From Oceanicola sp. (GTDB lineage: Bacteria > Pseudomonadota > Alphaproteobacteria > Rhodobacterales > Rhodobacteraceae), in contig JAKVBK010000010.1 in the NCBI GenBank assembly GCA_022447275.1, forward strand, positions 1 to 64,000: a DNA stretch of 64,000 nucleotides. The letters are read 5' to 3'. Below are positions 8,844-19,383 of this stretch, in pieces. The first letter of the stretch is position 1, and the number at the start of each line of letters is the position of its first letter. The position numbers and the translations under genes were made by a program. The notes beneath the pieces were generated by a model that saw only the letters and a program-made list of their open reading frames with translations, made no database searches and was not told the DNA's origin.

Positions 8844-10496
8844 TCAGCCCTCCAGCAGGGCGCGGGCAGCATCGCGGGCGGCATCCGTGATGCTGTCGCC
8901 CGCCAGCATCCGGGCGATCTCATCCACCCGTGCGGATGGGTCCAGCCCGACAACGGTCGACAGGGTCTGCCCCTCAGCCACATGTTTTTCAACGCGCCAA
9001 TGATGCCCACCCAGTGCGGCAACCTGCGGCGAATGCGTCACCACCAGAACCTGTCCGCCCTCCGCCAAGGCCTTCAGCCGTCGACCCACAGCATCTGCCG
9101 TGGCCCCACCGACGCCCCGGTCAATCTCGTCGAAGATCAGCGTGCGTGCGCCTGTCTTGGAGGTGAGACACACTTTCAGCGCCAGCAGAAAGCGCGACAG
9201 TTCCCCGCCCGATGCAATCTTGTTGAGCGGCCCCGCCGGAGCGCCGGGATTGGTGGCCACCGCGAAGGTCACCTCGTCGATCCCATCGGGCCCCGCAGCG
9301 GCCGGGGCGAAGGTGGTTGTGAAGACGGCGCGGTCCATGCGCAGGGGGGCAAGCTCTGCCGCCATGGCCTTGTCCAATTGCTGCGCGGCAGACTTGCGGG
9401 CGGCGCTCAATGACTCTGCGGCCTCGGCCCAGGCAGCGTGGGCGGCGTCGCGGGCACGGGTCTGTTCGGCAAGACCCTCAGCGCCACCATCGATGGCTTC
9501 AAGCCGGGCGCGCAGTTCCGTCGCCAACTCCGCCAGCGCATCGGAAGCCACGTCGTGTTTGCGCGCCAAGGCCCGGATCGCAAACAACCGTTCCTCTGTG
9601 GTCTCCAACGCGTGGGGCTCGAAGGCCATGCCTTCCAGCACCGCCGCCACCGCGGCCTCCGCATCGCCCAAGGCTTCTATGGCGCGGCCCACCGCGTCCA
9701 GCGCGCCATCAAGCTGCCCGTCAAGTGCGGTGGCCGCCCCATCCAACCAGCGCGCCGCCTCTGACACAGCCGCCTCCGCCCCATTGGCAGACAGCATCTC
9801 ATGGGCCCGTGCGATATCGCTTTGAACCCGCTCGGCGGCCTGCATCTGCCGCCGGGCGGCATCAAGCTGCGCATCTTCTCCGGGCTGGGGATCAAGCGCA
9901 TCGAGTTCAGCCACAGCGTGGCGCAGAAAATCCTCCTCCGCCTGCAAAGCCGCAAGCGTATCCTGCGCATCTTGCAACGCACGGTTGGCCTTGCGCGCAG
10001 CCCCCCAAAGCCCGGCGACCTTGTCGCGCTGGCCCTCAAGCTGGGCAAAAGCATCAAGCAAAGCGCGGTGGCCCTTCGGATCCAGCAGGCCGCGGTCATC
10101 ATGCTGGCCGTGCAGCTCCACAAGATGCTCTGACACCCGGCGCAGAACATCACCAGAGGCGCGTCGGCCATTGATCCAGGCCGTTTTGCGGCCTTCGCGT
10201 GTGTTCACACGGCGCAAGAGCAACTCGCCGTCTTCCGCAGGGATGCCCGCGTCTTCAAGCTCGGCCAGCGCTCCGTGGCCCTCGGGCAGCTCAAACTCGG
10301 CTGTCACCTCCCCTTGCGGGGCCCCTGCGCGCACCAATTCCGCCCGCCCGCGCCAGCCGAGCACAAAACCAAGCGAATCCAGCAAAATTGACTTGCCCGC
10401 CCCGGTTTCACCGGTCAGCACGTTCAATCCGGGCTGAAACTCCAGCTCCAGATGATCGATGATCAGGAGATTTCGGATTTCAAGAGCACGCAGCAT
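8844..10496 (-). CDS. recN: DNA repair protein RecN
   Basis: This SMC-like ATPase of double-strand-break repair has about 550 residues. Walker A GETGAGKS lies at residues 29-36. A long alanine/glutamate-rich coiled-coil middle follows, then the ABC signature ASGGELSRFLLALK and the Walker B segment LIFDEIDRGVGG. Two starts are possible: ATG 10508 and ATG 10496. An AGAAGGA ribosome site abuts the first but lies at proper distance from the second, so 10496 was chosen. It follows bamD on the same strand with a gap of about 80 bases, as the last gene of the dcw-lpxC-bamD run. Confidence 0.95.
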   Translation of the reverse strand: MLRALEIRNLLIIDHLELEFQPGLNVLTGETGAGKSILLDSLGFVLGWRGRAELVRAGAPQGEVTAEFELPEGHGALAELEDAGIPAEDGELLLRRVNTREGRKTAWINGRRASGDVLRRVSEHLVELHGQHDDRGLLDPKGHRALLDAFAQLEGQRDKVAGLWGAARKANRALQDAQDTLAALQAEEDFLRHAVAELDALDPQPGEDAQLDAARRQMQAAERVQSDIARAHEMLSANGAEAAVSEAARWLDGAATALDGQLDGALDAVGRAIEALGDAEAAVAAVLEGMAFEPHALETTEERLFAIRALARKHDVASDALAELATELRARLEAIDGGAEGLAEQTRARDAAHAAWAEAAESLSAARKSAAQQLDKAMAAELAPLRMDRAVFTTTFAPAAAGPDGIDEVTFAVATNPGAPAGPLNKIASGGELSRFLLALKVCLTSKTGARTLIFDEIDRGVGGATADAVGRRLKALAEGGQVLVVTHSPQVAALGGHHWRVEKHVAEGQTLSTVVGLDPSARVDEIARMLAGDSITDAARDAARALLEG

Positions 10497-10575
10497 CTGC
10501 GACGGCATCCTTCTGAACGAAACATCAGGAACACGAGAGGGCGGCGCCGGAACGCCAGCCCTTTCGACGACTTGC

Positions 10576-11427
10576 TCAGAGCCAGCGACCCTTCACCATC
10601 TGCCGGTAGATCTGGTTCAACCAACTGTCCCCTTTGGCAGCGGCCTCTAGGCCCCGCTCGACCAGCAGGCGGTAGCTGTCCTCGTACCATTCCGAGCCTT
10701 GGAAGTTGTAGGCGAGGATGGCGCCAGCTGTCTGCGCTTCGTCCACGAGGCCGAGGCTAAGGTAGGATTCGACGAGGCGGTGCAGAGCTTCTGCCACATG
10801 AGATGTGGAGGGGTAATCCTCCACCACCACGCGGAAGCGATTGATGGCCGATGGGTAATGCTCGCCGCGCAGGTAGTAGCGCCCGATTTCCATTTCCTTG
10901 CCTGCGAGATGATCGAACGCCAGTTCGAATTTCAGGATCGCAGAGGAGGCATATTCGCTATCCGGATAGCGTTCGATAACCTCGCGCAGAGCTTGCAGCG
11001 CCTGGAAGGTCAGGCCTTGATCGCGGCCGACTTCCTCAATCTGGTCATAGTAGCTGAGCGCCAGCAGGTACTGGGCATAGGCTGCATCTTCATCGGCGGG
11101 ATAAAAGTCGATAAAGCGCTGCGCAGCTTGGCGGCTGGCCTCGTAATCCTGATCTTCGTGATAGGCGAAAGCCTGCATGATCAGGGCGCGCTTTGCGAGT
11201 TCCGAATAGGGATAAAGCCGCTCGACTTCGCCGAAGAATCGCGCCGCTTCGTCTTCGTTTCGCGAGGCCAGTTCGAATTCACCGCGCGCATAGATCTGCT
11301 CGGCGGAGAGATCCTCAAGCTGTGTCTCGACTTCGCGGGGGCCGCAACCCGTTAGCAACAAGGCCAAAGCGCCAATTGCAGCGGCGCGTGCGATCCGATG
11401 GCCTTTTTGAGATCCGCTGTGATACAT
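10576..11427 (-). CDS. bamD: Outer-membrane assembly lipoprotein BamD
   Basis: This 283-residue lipoprotein of the BAM complex helps insert beta-barrel proteins into the outer membrane. A signal peptide ends in the lipobox LLTGC with C28 as the lipidation site. The mature part holds tandem TPR-like helix pairs, with YARGEFELASR, FFGEVERLYPYSELAKRA and YPDSEYASSA as typical pieces. It is placed between lpxC and recN, an arrangement common in alphaproteobacteria. That ties outer-membrane protein and LPS biogenesis genes to the division cluster. Confidence 0.95.
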   Translation of the reverse strand: MYHSGSQKGHRIARAAAIGALALLLTGCGPREVETQLEDLSAEQIYARGEFELASRNEDEAARFFGEVERLYPYSELAKRALIMQAFAYHEDQDYEASRQAAQRFIDFYPADEDAAYAQYLLALSYYDQIEEVGRDQGLTFQALQALREVIERYPDSEYASSAILKFELAFDHLAGKEMEIGRYYLRGEHYPSAINRFRVVVEDYPSTSHVAEALHRLVESYLSLGLVDEAQTAGAILAYNFQGSEWYEDSYRLLVERGLEAAAKGDSWLNQIYRQMVKGRWL

Positions 11428-11593
11428 GCCCTGCCCACCCTGCAGACTTTATACTTTGTCTCTGCGAACAGAGACCGGTTTGGGTCTCTCTAGCATGTTT
11501 AGTTGCCATGCAAAACGCCTGTCTGCACAGGGGCGGCAAAGGGTGGACATCACGCCACGGTTACGGGGAAAGAACGGGGCGCAAAACCCTTGG

Positions 11594-12514
11594 TCAGGCG
11601 ACGTGCCGCAGGTCATCAAAGCTGACGCCCACACCGGGCAAAAGCCCTGCCTTGCCAGCGTCCAGAGACACGATGCGGTAAGCGCTCGAATCTGCAAACA
11701 GGGCGCGCAGCAACGTGTTGGTCAGCGAATGGCCTGCACGGTATCCCTTGTAGGCGCCAAGCAGGGCGCCATTAGCCAGCGCCAGATCCCCGAGAGCATC
11801 CAGCATCTTGTGGCGCACCGGCTCATCCGGGTACCGCATGCCATCCGGGTTGAGCACTTCTGCGCCTTCGACAACAACCGCATTCGACAGCGAGCCGCCC
11901 AAACCTTTCCCAACCGCACGCATCGCATCCACATCCGCCTGGCGGCAGAATGTCCGGCTGTTGCAAAGTTCGCGCACGAAGGCACCGTTTGCCATGTTCA
12001 ATGCGCGCGCCTGATGGCCGATCGCTGCGTCCGGGAAATCGATCTCAAAGGCGATGGACAGGTTTGCCGCCGGATCGAGACGTGCCCATGCCCGCTCCTT
12101 GCGCACTTGCACGGTTTTCAACACTTCAATGGCGCGGATCGGGGCATGCAACTGGCGCAGGCCTGCCTTGAGGATGGCCGCGACAAACGGCTCGGAGGAG
12201 CCATCGAGTATTGGCACTTCGCCACCCGAGATCTCCACAACAGCGTTGTGCACGCCACAGCCCGCCAAGGCGGCCATCAGGTGCTCCACCGTAGACACGG
12301 AGACACCATCCGCATTCACAAGCTTCGTACAAAGGGGGGTGCGCTCAACCAAATCCCATCGTGCTGGAACCACCGGGTCGCCGTCAACACGATCCGTACG
12401 TTTGAAACAAACGCCTGTTCCAGCCGGGGCCGGCAGAATCCGTAGCGTGACAGCACAGCCAGAATGCAGGCCAATGCCACGCAGAGAAATATCGGTCTTT
12501 ACGGTCGTTTGCAC
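11594..12514 (-). CDS. lpxC: UDP-3-O-acyl-N-acetylglucosamine deacetylase
   Basis: This 306-residue zinc enzyme catalyses the committed step of lipid A synthesis. The first zinc histidine is H78 in VEHLMAAL. The other zinc ligands lie in the C-terminal HKMLDALGD segment, and the general-base or stabilising histidine in AGHSLTN. The substrate-loop DGSSEPFV is present. It lies between ftsZ and bamD on the same strand. A terminator separates it from ftsZ, so it probably has its own promoter in the gap of roughly 200 bases upstream. Confidence 0.97.
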   Translation of the reverse strand: MQTTVKTDISLRGIGLHSGCAVTLRILPAPAGTGVCFKRTDRVDGDPVVPARWDLVERTPLCTKLVNADGVSVSTVEHLMAALAGCGVHNAVVEISGGEVPILDGSSEPFVAAILKAGLRQLHAPIRAIEVLKTVQVRKERAWARLDPAANLSIAFEIDFPDAAIGHQARALNMANGAFVRELCNSRTFCRQADVDAMRAVGKGLGGSLSNAVVVEGAEVLNPDGMRYPDEPVRHKMLDALGDLALANGALLGAYKGYRAGHSLTNTLLRALFADSSAYRIVSLDAGKAGLLPGVGVSFDDLRHVA

Positions 12515-12710
12515 AGAAGCCCCAACGTGTATTCAGCAGCCCCCCAGAGGCCGGCAAGAATGGAATAGAGCCGCGGGACCTGCACCACAATTCAAAGATT
12601 GTGACCGTCTGAAACATCTTTACGTTTCCGTAAGGAAAGGCGCCAAAGAGCCAATGCTGCGACGCAGCGATTTCTGTCAAGGAATCCCGGCGCATAGAGG
12701 AAAACATAAG

Positions 12711-12740
12711 AAAAAACGCGCCCTTGAGGGGGCGCGTTTT
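12711..12740 (-). terminator. Rho-independent terminator of ftsZ
   Basis: An 11-bp stem (12713-12723 with 12730-12740) with a six-base loop is followed, read on the minus strand, by a run of six T. It starts about 50 bases after the ftsZ stop and separates ftsZ from lpxC. Confidence 0.9.
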
Positions 12741-12791
12741 ACGTGATTACGAGACGCTAGAAAAGGAGCCGCTTCGTAATATGTCGGTCGA

Positions 12792-14426
12792 TCAGTTTGC
12801 TTGTCTGCGCAGGAATGCGGGGATTTCAATGCGTTCCTGTTCCGGGTCAAGCTCAGCCGATTCTTCATAGCTTTCAACCCGCGGGCGCGCGCCCAAGCTG
12901 GGCTGCGCCCGTGGGGTTGGCGCAGGGGCGGGCTCGCTCTGACCGGCCATGCGCCCGATCAGCGACCCGATGCTCAGACGCCCGGTTGCAGGCGCGGGCT
13001 CAGGAGCTGGTTGCGGCGCGATTGCCGCGGGCTCAGCCGCTTCAGGCTTTGGGCTGGCGCTTGGTGCTGATTTCCCGATGGCTGCTTTCAGGCGCGCCAG
13101 TGCTTCGGGCGTGGGCGACCCGGCAACGGGCTGCTGCTCGGCCACGAAATCTTCCTGCGGCTGCTCAGCTGCAATCAGCATTTCCGGCTCAGCGGGAGGG
13201 GTATACGCCGGGGGCGGCAGATCATCCTGAGCAACCTCGGCCTGGCTCTCAACACCTTCCATTCCGGTAAACAGGCTCGGCTCCGCTGGTTGGGCAGGGG
13301 CTTCTTCCATCACAGCCGGTTGCGCAGCCGGGACGGCAGCGGCAACTGCGGCAGGTGCCGCGACGGGTGCCGGGGCATCTGCAACGGCCTCTTCCGTACG
13401 GGTCGGGGCCAGAGGCTTTGCAAGGCTGCGGCGGGGCACGGGAATGTCGCGTGACGCCTCAGAGGCATCGATACCCGTTGCCACCACAGACACGCGCATC
13501 ATGCCTTCCATGGTCGTATCAAGCGTGGAGCCAACGATGATGTTGGCCTCGGGATCGACCTCTTCGCGGATGCGGTTGGCCGCCTCATCCAGTTCGAACA
13601 GGGTTAGATCGTGGCTGCCGGTGATGTTGATCAGAACACCCTTGGCACCTTTGAGGCTGATTTCGTCGAGCAGCGGGTTTGCGATCGCCTTCTCGGCAGC
13701 TGTGATGGCGCGATCTTCGCCTTCCGCTTCGCCGGTGCCCATCATGGCCTTGCCCATCTCGTCCATCACGGCGCGCACGTCCGCGAAATCGAGGTTGATC
13801 AGGCCCGGGCGGACCATCAGGTCCGTCACCCCTTTGACGCCCTGGTAAAGCACGTCATCGGCAAGGGCAAAGGCCTCGGTGAATGTCGTCTTTTCATTGG
13901 CGAGGCGGAACAGGTTCTGGTTTGGAATGATGATCAGCGTATCGACGACCTTCTGCAGAGCTTCAACGCCCTCTTCGGCCTGCCGCATACGCTTTGCGCC
14001 CTCGAACTGGAACGGCTTGGTCACGACGCCCACGGTGAGCACGCCCAACTCGCGCGCGGCCTGAGCAATGATCGGCGCTGCGCCGGTGCCCGTGCCGCCG
14101 CCCATGCCGGCTGTGATGAAGCACATGTGTGCGCCGACGAGATGGTCGACGATTTCTTCGATCGCCTCTTCAGCAGCGAGGGCCCCGACAGCAGGGCGCG
14201 CCCCGGCACCCAGCCCTTCGGTGGCCTTCGTGCCCATCTGGACGCGGGCCTGCGCCCGGTTTTGCTGCAATGCCTGCGCATCGGTGTTGGCCACGACAAA
14301 TTCAACCCCGTCGAGCTGTTTGTCGATCATGTTGTTGACTGCGTTGCCGCCCGCGCCACCAACGCCAAAAACGGTAATACGGGGCTTCAGCTCTTCCTGA
14401 TCGGGCATCTGAAGATTGAGTGTCAT
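12792..14426 (-). CDS. ftsZ: Cell division protein FtsZ
   Basis: This is the tubulin-like GTPase that forms the division ring. The 544 residues are long for FtsZ. A conserved GTPase core (about 1-330) carries the signature GGGTGTGA at 109-116 and the synergy region [12 protein letters not shown] linker of about 200 residues, rich in alanine, proline and glutamate, follows. The C-terminal peptide has IPAFLRRQ, the site that binds FtsA and other partners. Long linkers are usual in alphaproteobacteria. It is the last gene of the ftsQAZ part and has its own terminator, but 390 bases separate it from ftsA, so a dedicated promoter is likely. Confidence 0.98.
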   Translation of the reverse strand: MTLNLQMPDQEELKPRITVFGVGGAGGNAVNNMIDKQLDGVEFVVANTDAQALQQNRAQARVQMGTKATEGLGAGARPAVGALAAEEAIEEIVDHLVGAHMCFITAGMGGGTGTGAAPIIAQAARELGVLTVGVVTKPFQFEGAKRMRQAEEGVEALQKVVDTLIIIPNQNLFRLANEKTTFTEAFALADDVLYQGVKGVTDLMVRPGLINLDFADVRAVMDEMGKAMMGTGEAEGEDRAITAAEKAIANPLLDEISLKGAKGVLINITGSHDLTLFELDEAANRIREEVDPEANIIVGSTLDTTMEGMMRVSVVATGIDASEASRDIPVPRRSLAKPLAPTRTEEAVADAPAPVAAPAAVAAAVPAAQPAVMEEAPAQPAEPSLFTGMEGVESQAEVAQDDLPPPAYTPPAEPEMLIAAEQPQEDFVAEQQPVAGSPTPEALARLKAAIGKSAPSASPKPEAAEPAAIAPQPAPEPAPATGRLSIGSLIGRMAGQSEPAPAPTPRAQPSLGARPRVESYEESAELDPEQERIEIPAFLRRQAN

Positions 14427-14816
14427 GTCATATCCGCCTGTCTGTCATGCTCTGTTCGGGCTAATTGCGAGGCGTGCCTACTGCCTCATCGCCCACCGGC
14501 CTGCGCTCATTGATAATCGCTACTGTACGAGAGCCTGCGGGTTACGTCACGGGAAAAACACGTTTTTGGCGCAAAATATAGCGAAATTTAGCGCAAAGCG
14601 GGCTACCTAATGTGGATCACCCCGATATCTAGGGGTATTTCACGCGGACACACCAAAGGAGCCCACCGAAATTGGTAGAAAATGCCGAATTATGTGTCTC
14701 ATCTGGCGGGAAGACTGCTCTGCCTGCCCAACGGGCTCTGCGGCCCTTTCGATAAGTCGTAGCAAGTGTTCCTGCCCCAGGCCAGCAAAATCTGGCCTGT
14801 ATTCGGCAACAAACCG
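14427..14816. other. ftsA-ftsZ intergenic region, probable ftsZ promoter
   Basis: This 390-base gap within an otherwise tight cluster contains no gene. It holds an AT-rich patch (about 14565-14600, with a minus-strand TATATT) that stands out from the GC-rich flanks. A short inverted repeat, ACCCC/GGGGT around an eight-base GATATC-containing loop, lies at 14619-14636. A cell-cycle-controlled ftsZ promoter is the expected content, but no defined box could be assigned. Confidence 0.4.
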
Positions 14817-16151
14817 CTACCAGTTGTCCCGAAACCAACGGACAGCCCGCCGCAGAGAGCGGCCTGCAGTGCTGGGCGCCGGCAATTCGAAATCCCACCA
14901 CTCGTCTTGGGGATAAGCGGCAAACAAGCACAGGCCGACAGCCGCCGCAAAGGCGGGGCCGGTTGCGGCTTGTGGCAGCCCCTGCACCCGCAAAGGCCGA
15001 CCCAGACGGATCTGCTGACCAAGGATCCGGCTTGCGAGGCCTTCCAGGCCCGGCACCTGCGAGCCTCCACCAGTCAGAACGATTTGCTGGCTGGGCAGAT
15101 GTTCAAAACCCGCCGCATCCAGCTTGGCCCGGACCTCCTCGAAGATCTCTTCCAGGCGCGGCCGCATGACCCCAATGACTTCAGCACGGCTGACCTGCCT
15201 GCGGTCATGTTCCCAATCGCCAGTTTCGCCGCCGATCTCGATCATCTCGCGGTCATCAAGGCCTGTGGCCACGACACCGCCATGAAAGGTCTTGATACGT
15301 TCTGCCTGATGCGGGGCAATCTGTAGCCCCTTTGAGATGTCAGATGTCACGTGATCGCCGCCGATCCGGACACTGTCGGAATAAATCATATGTTTGCGCA
15401 GGAAGATCGACACGCCGGTGGCACCGCCCCCCATGTCGATACAGGCGGCCCCCAGTTCCTGCTCATCTTCCACCAAAGCCGCGATCCCCGCCGCATAGGC
15501 CGATGACGCAAGCCCGGCCAGTTCCAGATCACAGCGCTTAATGCAGTGGATGAGATTGGCCACAACGCCCCCATCGACCGACAGCAGGTGCATGTCCGTG
15601 GCAAGCCGGTTGCCGGTTTGTCCGCGCGGATCGCTGAGACCAGAGCGGTGATCGATTGCAAAATTCACAGGCTGGGCATGCAGCACCTCGCGCCCCTCGC
15701 CCAGATCGGGCGCGTCGCAGGCAGCAAGAGCCCGCGCCACGTCCTGCTCGGAAATCGGCGTCTCGGTCAGGTTGATCTGGCTATCCAACCCGTAAGAGCG
15801 CGGGCGCCCGCCCGACAGGCAGGCAATCACGTGATCCACACGAACCTGCGCCATTTTCTGCGCCCCGGACACGACCGTACGGATCGCGCGCTCGGTCTCT
15901 GCCATCGCTTCGATTTCGCCAAAGGCCACGCCGCGCGACCGGGTTGTGGCCGCACCGATCACACGAAAGCGGCTTTGGCCAGCCAAGGCGCCAACCCCGT
16001 CCCGTCCGCCGCTGGGATCTACGCCGTCAAAGCGCAGCACAAGGCAGGCAATCTTGGTGCTGCCCACATCGAGGATCGCAATCACGCCACGATCCATCGC
16101 GGCATTGCGCATCCGCCTTTGTGCCCGCTGAGATTGATACAGATCGAACAT
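14817..16151 (-). CDS. ftsA: Cell division protein FtsA
   Basis: This 444-residue actin-like ATPase tethers FtsZ to the membrane. The phosphate-binding start VIAILDVGSTKIACLVLR, the ACIDMGGGATGVSIF segment and the adenosine motif IVLTGGGSQVPGLEG are all visible. The C-terminus ends in an amphipathic, basic and tryptophan-bearing helix (LRRAVRWFRDNW), the membrane-targeting sequence. Its start overlaps the ftsQ stop by one base (TGATG), so translation is coupled to ftsQ. Confidence 0.97.
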   Translation of the reverse strand: MFDLYQSQRAQRRMRNAAMDRGVIAILDVGSTKIACLVLRFDGVDPSGGRDGVGALAGQSRFRVIGAATTRSRGVAFGEIEAMAETERAIRTVVSGAQKMAQVRVDHVIACLSGGRPRSYGLDSQINLTETPISEQDVARALAACDAPDLGEGREVLHAQPVNFAIDHRSGLSDPRGQTGNRLATDMHLLSVDGGVVANLIHCIKRCDLELAGLASSAYAAGIAALVEDEQELGAACIDMGGGATGVSIFLRKHMIYSDSVRIGGDHVTSDISKGLQIAPHQAERIKTFHGGVVATGLDDREMIEIGGETGDWEHDRRQVSRAEVIGVMRPRLEEIFEEVRAKLDAAGFEHLPSQQIVLTGGGSQVPGLEGLASRILGQQIRLGRPLRVQGLPQAATGPAFAAAVGLCLFAAYPQDEWWDFELPAPSTAGRSLRRAVRWFRDNW

Positions 16152-17053
16152 CAGGGCGTTCCTCCTGATTCAAGGCTGCGAATGCGCAGCATTTCTTGGG
16201 TGGCTGCCTGCGACAGCCGTAACGTGGGCCGTTCGGGCAGGCGCATATCGAAAATCGTGATGTCCCGGGCAAACAGATCCTGCGCCTTGTCGCGCGCGAT
16301 CAGACGCTGCAGCGCGGTCACCGGATCCCGCCCCTCAGCGGCATCGGGCAACTGGATGACCTGGCTGCGATCCAGCACCACATCCCAGCGCCGCTCACCG
16401 CGCCGCTTTAAGCCGCGGACACGATCCCCCAGCGGGGCAGCGGCGTTCAAAACGGCCAAACCTTCCTGAATTGCGCTGTCAGCCCCCTCGCCGGACAGCA
16501 GCGGCATGCCCGGGAAGTCGGCGCGCCGCAGCGCCAGCCGGATCGGGTGGCCCGTCACATCAATCGTCCAAAGCTCGCCCGCAGGTGTTCGCCAAAGTGC
16601 CACCGGGCTGCGCTCTTCGATCTGGATTTGCAAAACGCCGCCCTGCCGCACCTGCAACTGCGCAGTGGCAACGGGATTGAGCGTCTCGATATCGGCACGC
16701 ATCTTGTCGAGCTCAAGATCGAAGGAGGAAATCGGCAGGTCCAGCATCAGGGTCTGGCGCACCTCCTGCGCCAAAGCCGGAGAGGCGCCATCAACCGCCA
16801 ACATGCGGACAGAGAATTCCGGCCTCTGCTCGATCGAGCGGCGGGCCTCATGATAGATGTCGGTGAGCAGCGTGCGGCGGGCCTCATCCACCCAGATCCA
16901 ACCGCCCAACGCCGCCATGGCCGCAAGGGGCAAACCCAGCTTTACCGTGCCCCTGAACAGCGGCGACAGCAAAAGCCGGTTGATCTTGTAGGCAGTTCTG
17001 GAAGGGCTTGGGTCTGATCGCCCAGCGGCATTGCGTCGGGTTAGCGGCCACAT
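16151..17053 (-). CDS. ftsQ: Cell division protein FtsQ
   Basis: This bitopic divisome protein of about 300 residues has a basic cytoplasmic N-terminus, one transmembrane helix at about 37-56 and a periplasmic part. The periplasmic part begins with a POTRA domain (about 75-150, ending [23 protein letters not shown]) followed by the FtsQ beta domain. Two starts compete: GTG at 17080 and ATG at 17053. A GGAGG site lies seven bases before the ATG, which decides for 17053. The gene overlaps the end of ddl by 13 bases and is coupled to ftsA downstream. Confidence 0.95.
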   Translation of the reverse strand: MWPLTRRNAAGRSDPSPSRTAYKINRLLLSPLFRGTVKLGLPLAAMAALGGWIWVDEARRTLLTDIYHEARRSIEQRPEFSVRMLAVDGASPALAQEVRQTLMLDLPISSFDLELDKMRADIETLNPVATAQLQVRQGGVLQIQIEERSPVALWRTPAGELWTIDVTGHPIRLALRRADFPGMPLLSGEGADSAIQEGLAVLNAAAPLGDRVRGLKRRGERRWDVVLDRSQVIQLPDAAEGRDPVTALQRLIARDKAQDLFARDITIFDMRLPERPTLRLSQAATQEMLRIRSLESGGTP

Positions 17054-17955
17054 GATGCGTCCTCCACCATCCAGCGACACAGGGCCCCGAACGAATAGCC
17101 CGCCAGGGCGGCCTGCTCTGGCGAAAGTGAGGTTGGCGTCATGCCGGGCTGGGTGTTCGTCTCAAGCAAGACGAGGCCATCCAGCCCCTTGCTTTCGTCC
17201 CAGCGGAAATCCGTACGCGTCACGCCCCGACAGCCCAGAACCGTATGTGCGCGCAAAGCGTAGTCTTCGCAGGCCGCATAAATCTCGGGTGGGATTTGGG
17301 CGGGACAGACGTGGCGTGATCCGCCCGTCTGGTACTTGGCATCGTAGTCATACCAGCCGTCCGTCAGAATATCGGTCACGCCCAGCGCTTGGGTGCCCAT
17401 CACGGTGGCCGTCAATTCGCGCCCGGGCACAAACGCTTCGACCATCAGGTGATCGGGCATGTCATCGGCGATGCGCGGTGGGCCATTGCTGGCTTCATGC
17501 ACGAGGTACACGCCCACGGAGGAGCCCTCATTGACCGGTTTGACGACATAGGGCGGGGGCAGAACATGGCGGGCCGTGATTTCGCTGCGGGCAGCCACCT
17601 TGCTCAGCACCACGGGCAGGCCTGCACTGCGATAGACGGCCTTGGTGCGCTCCTTGTCCATGGCGAGGGCCGAGGCCAGAACGCCCGAATGGGTGTAGGG
17701 CAGACCCAGCCATTCCAGCACGCCCTGCACACAGCCATCTTCGCCCCAGCGGCCATGCAGTGCGTTGAAAACCACGTCCGGCGCCGCGGCCTGCAACTGA
17801 GACACAAGGTCCGGGCCTGCGTCGATCTCGACCACGTCAAACCCTTCAGACATCAGCGCATCAGCGCAGCCCCGACCGGAGGACAGCGATACATCACGCT
17901 CTGCGGAGCGCCCGCCCATCAGGACGGCAACCCTTTGGGATGTCCTGCTCGACAT
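17041..17955 (-). CDS. ddl: D-alanine--D-alanine ligase
   Basis: This ATP-grasp enzyme of about 304 residues makes D-Ala-D-Ala for peptidoglycan. The N-terminal [19 protein letters not shown] matches the family, as do the central [12 protein letters not shown] and the C-terminal [15 protein letters not shown] with its metal-binding acidic residue. An ATG at 17955 with GAAAGG upstream is preferred over a GTG at 17973. The gap of 185 bases before it, relative to murB, holds a minus-strand TATAAA-like sequence near 18089-18095 and two copies of GTGACCTGTC (17999 and 18022). A promoter for ddl-ftsQ-ftsA may sit here, but that is only inference. Confidence 0.95.
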   Translation of the reverse strand: MSSRTSQRVAVLMGGRSAERDVSLSSGRGCADALMSEGFDVVEIDAGPDLVSQLQAAAPDVVFNALHGRWGEDGCVQGVLEWLGLPYTHSGVLASALAMDKERTKAVYRSAGLPVVLSKVAARSEITARHVLPPPYVVKPVNEGSSVGVYLVHEASNGPPRIADDMPDHLMVEAFVPGRELTATVMGTQALGVTDILTDGWYDYDAKYQTGGSRHVCPAQIPPEIYAACEDYALRAHTVLGCRGVTRTDFRWDESKGLDGLVLLETNTQPGMTPTSLSPEQAALAGYSFGALCRWMVEDASCGR

Positions 17956-18140
17956 GCCCGTACTGCCTTTCACGGGCGTTGGCCGCCCGGTTCTTGTTGT
18001 GACCTGTCCGGAGTTTTCCCCGTGACCTGTCGCCTGTCAGGCTCCGCGTGTGCCGCGACCGGATCGCACCGCCCGGTTTTAAAGCCCGTTTTATACTGCC
18101 TGCGCGCCGGGTTTGGCCCCCTTATGTGGCCCGCCGCCCC

Positions 18141-19067
18141 TCAGGACGGATCACCGACCCGCATGATTTCCCACTCTAGTGTTATTCCCTGACTCTCGGC
18201 AACTTTTTTCCGGACCAATTCGCCCAAAGCTTCGAGGTCGGCCGCGGTGGCCCCATCCGCATTGATCATGAAATTGGAATGCTTTTCGCTCATTTGAGCC
18301 CCGCCGACGCGGGCCCCGCGCATGCCGGCATTGTCGATGACCTTCCACGCCTTGAGATCGTGCACATCATCTTCGCGCCCGGTCGAGGAAAATCCGGCGG
18401 GATTTCGGAAGGTCGATCCGGCAGAGCGATCCCGGGTGGGTTGTGTTGCATCCCGCTGGGCCAATTGCGCCTCCATCCGAGCATGCAATTGCTCTGGCAC
18501 ACCGCGCGGGGCGCGCAGATGGGCCGCCGTTACCACCCATCCCTCCGGCAAATTCGAGGATCGATAGGACAGGGCCAGTTCCGCAACCGTCAAGCGGCGC
18601 ATCTCACCGGTCCGCGTGACAACCTCGACCGCCTCCAACACATCCGCCATGTAGCTGCCATAGCAGCCCGCGTTCATGCGCACGGCCCCGCCGATGGAGC
18701 CCGGGATGGTGCGCAGAAATGTCAGATCAAGCCCGGCATCGGCAGCCTTGCGGGCCACCTGCGCATCCAGCGCCGCCGCACCTGCCCGCACCCTGTCGCC
18801 AGAAATCTCAACCGTATTGAACCCCCTGCCCAATCGGATCACCACGGCCCGCAGCCCACCGTCGCGCACGATCAGGTTTGAGCCAACCCCCATGGGAAAA
18901 ACCGGGACCTCCGCCGGAAGCGCCGCCAGAAACGCGGCCAAATCCTCGGCGTCTGCCGGTTGAAAGAACCAATCCGCAGGCCCGCCCACACGCAGCCATG
19001 TGAGGCCCGAAAGCGCTTTGCCCTCGCTCAATTTGCCCCGCACGGGCGGCATCTGGAAATCACTCAC
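18141..19067 (-). CDS. murB: UDP-N-acetylenolpyruvoylglucosamine reductase
   Basis: This 308-residue FAD enzyme makes UDP-MurNAc. FAD-binding pieces [11 protein letters not shown] and [12 protein letters not shown] are visible. So is the proton-donor serine in SAGSTFRNP and the C-terminal [10 protein letters not shown] segment, with its glutamate near the end. It belongs to the type I MurB group by length. Its start overlaps the end of the DUF2484 gene by eight bases, so the two are translated together. Confidence 0.97.
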   Translation of the reverse strand: MSDFQMPPVRGKLSEGKALSGLTWLRVGGPADWFFQPADAEDLAAFLAALPAEVPVFPMGVGSNLIVRDGGLRAVVIRLGRGFNTVEISGDRVRAGAAALDAQVARKAADAGLDLTFLRTIPGSIGGAVRMNAGCYGSYMADVLEAVEVVTRTGEMRRLTVAELALSYRSSNLPEGWVVTAAHLRAPRGVPEQLHARMEAQLAQRDATQPTRDRSAGSTFRNPAGFSSTGREDDVHDLKAWKVIDNAGMRGARVGGAQMSEKHSNFMINADGATAADLEALGELVRKKVAESQGITLEWEIMRVGDPS

Positions 19068-19299
19068 CTTGCACCTGCCTTTTGGTCCAGCGCCACAGGT
19101 AAATCACCGGCCAGCGCAAGACCAGAGCCCCCACACAAAGCGCGAACACAGCCGCCATCGTACCTTCGCTCAGCCAGACATAGATCAGGATCGGAATACC
19201 GACGGCAATCAGCCCATAGGCCAGTGGCCAGTGCTGCTTCTTGGATGGGAAGGCAGACAGGGCCGCAGCGCAGATCACCCACAGACATACGAAAACCAT
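19060..19299 (-). CDS. DUF2484 small membrane protein
   Basis: This 79-residue protein has three hydrophobic segments (about 1-15, 25-42 and 46-62) and a basic tail ending [12 protein letters not shown]. It matches DUF2484, a family I know only from Rhodobacterales, where it sits between murC and murB. The eight-base overlap with murB shows that it is translated as part of the dcw operon. Its function is unknown; position suggests a link to cell-wall synthesis or the divisome at the membrane. Confidence 0.8.
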   Translation of the reverse strand: MVFVCLWVICAAALSAFPSKKQHWPLAYGLIAVGIPILIYVWLSEGTMAAVFALCVGALVLRWPVIYLWRWTKRQVQGE

Positions 19300-19383
19300 A
19301 TCTCTTCCTCCTATCTGGGCCGCGGTTCAGCGCCTGACATGCGGGGCCATAGGAGCTTAGCGCAGACCCCGCGCGTGCAGCCG

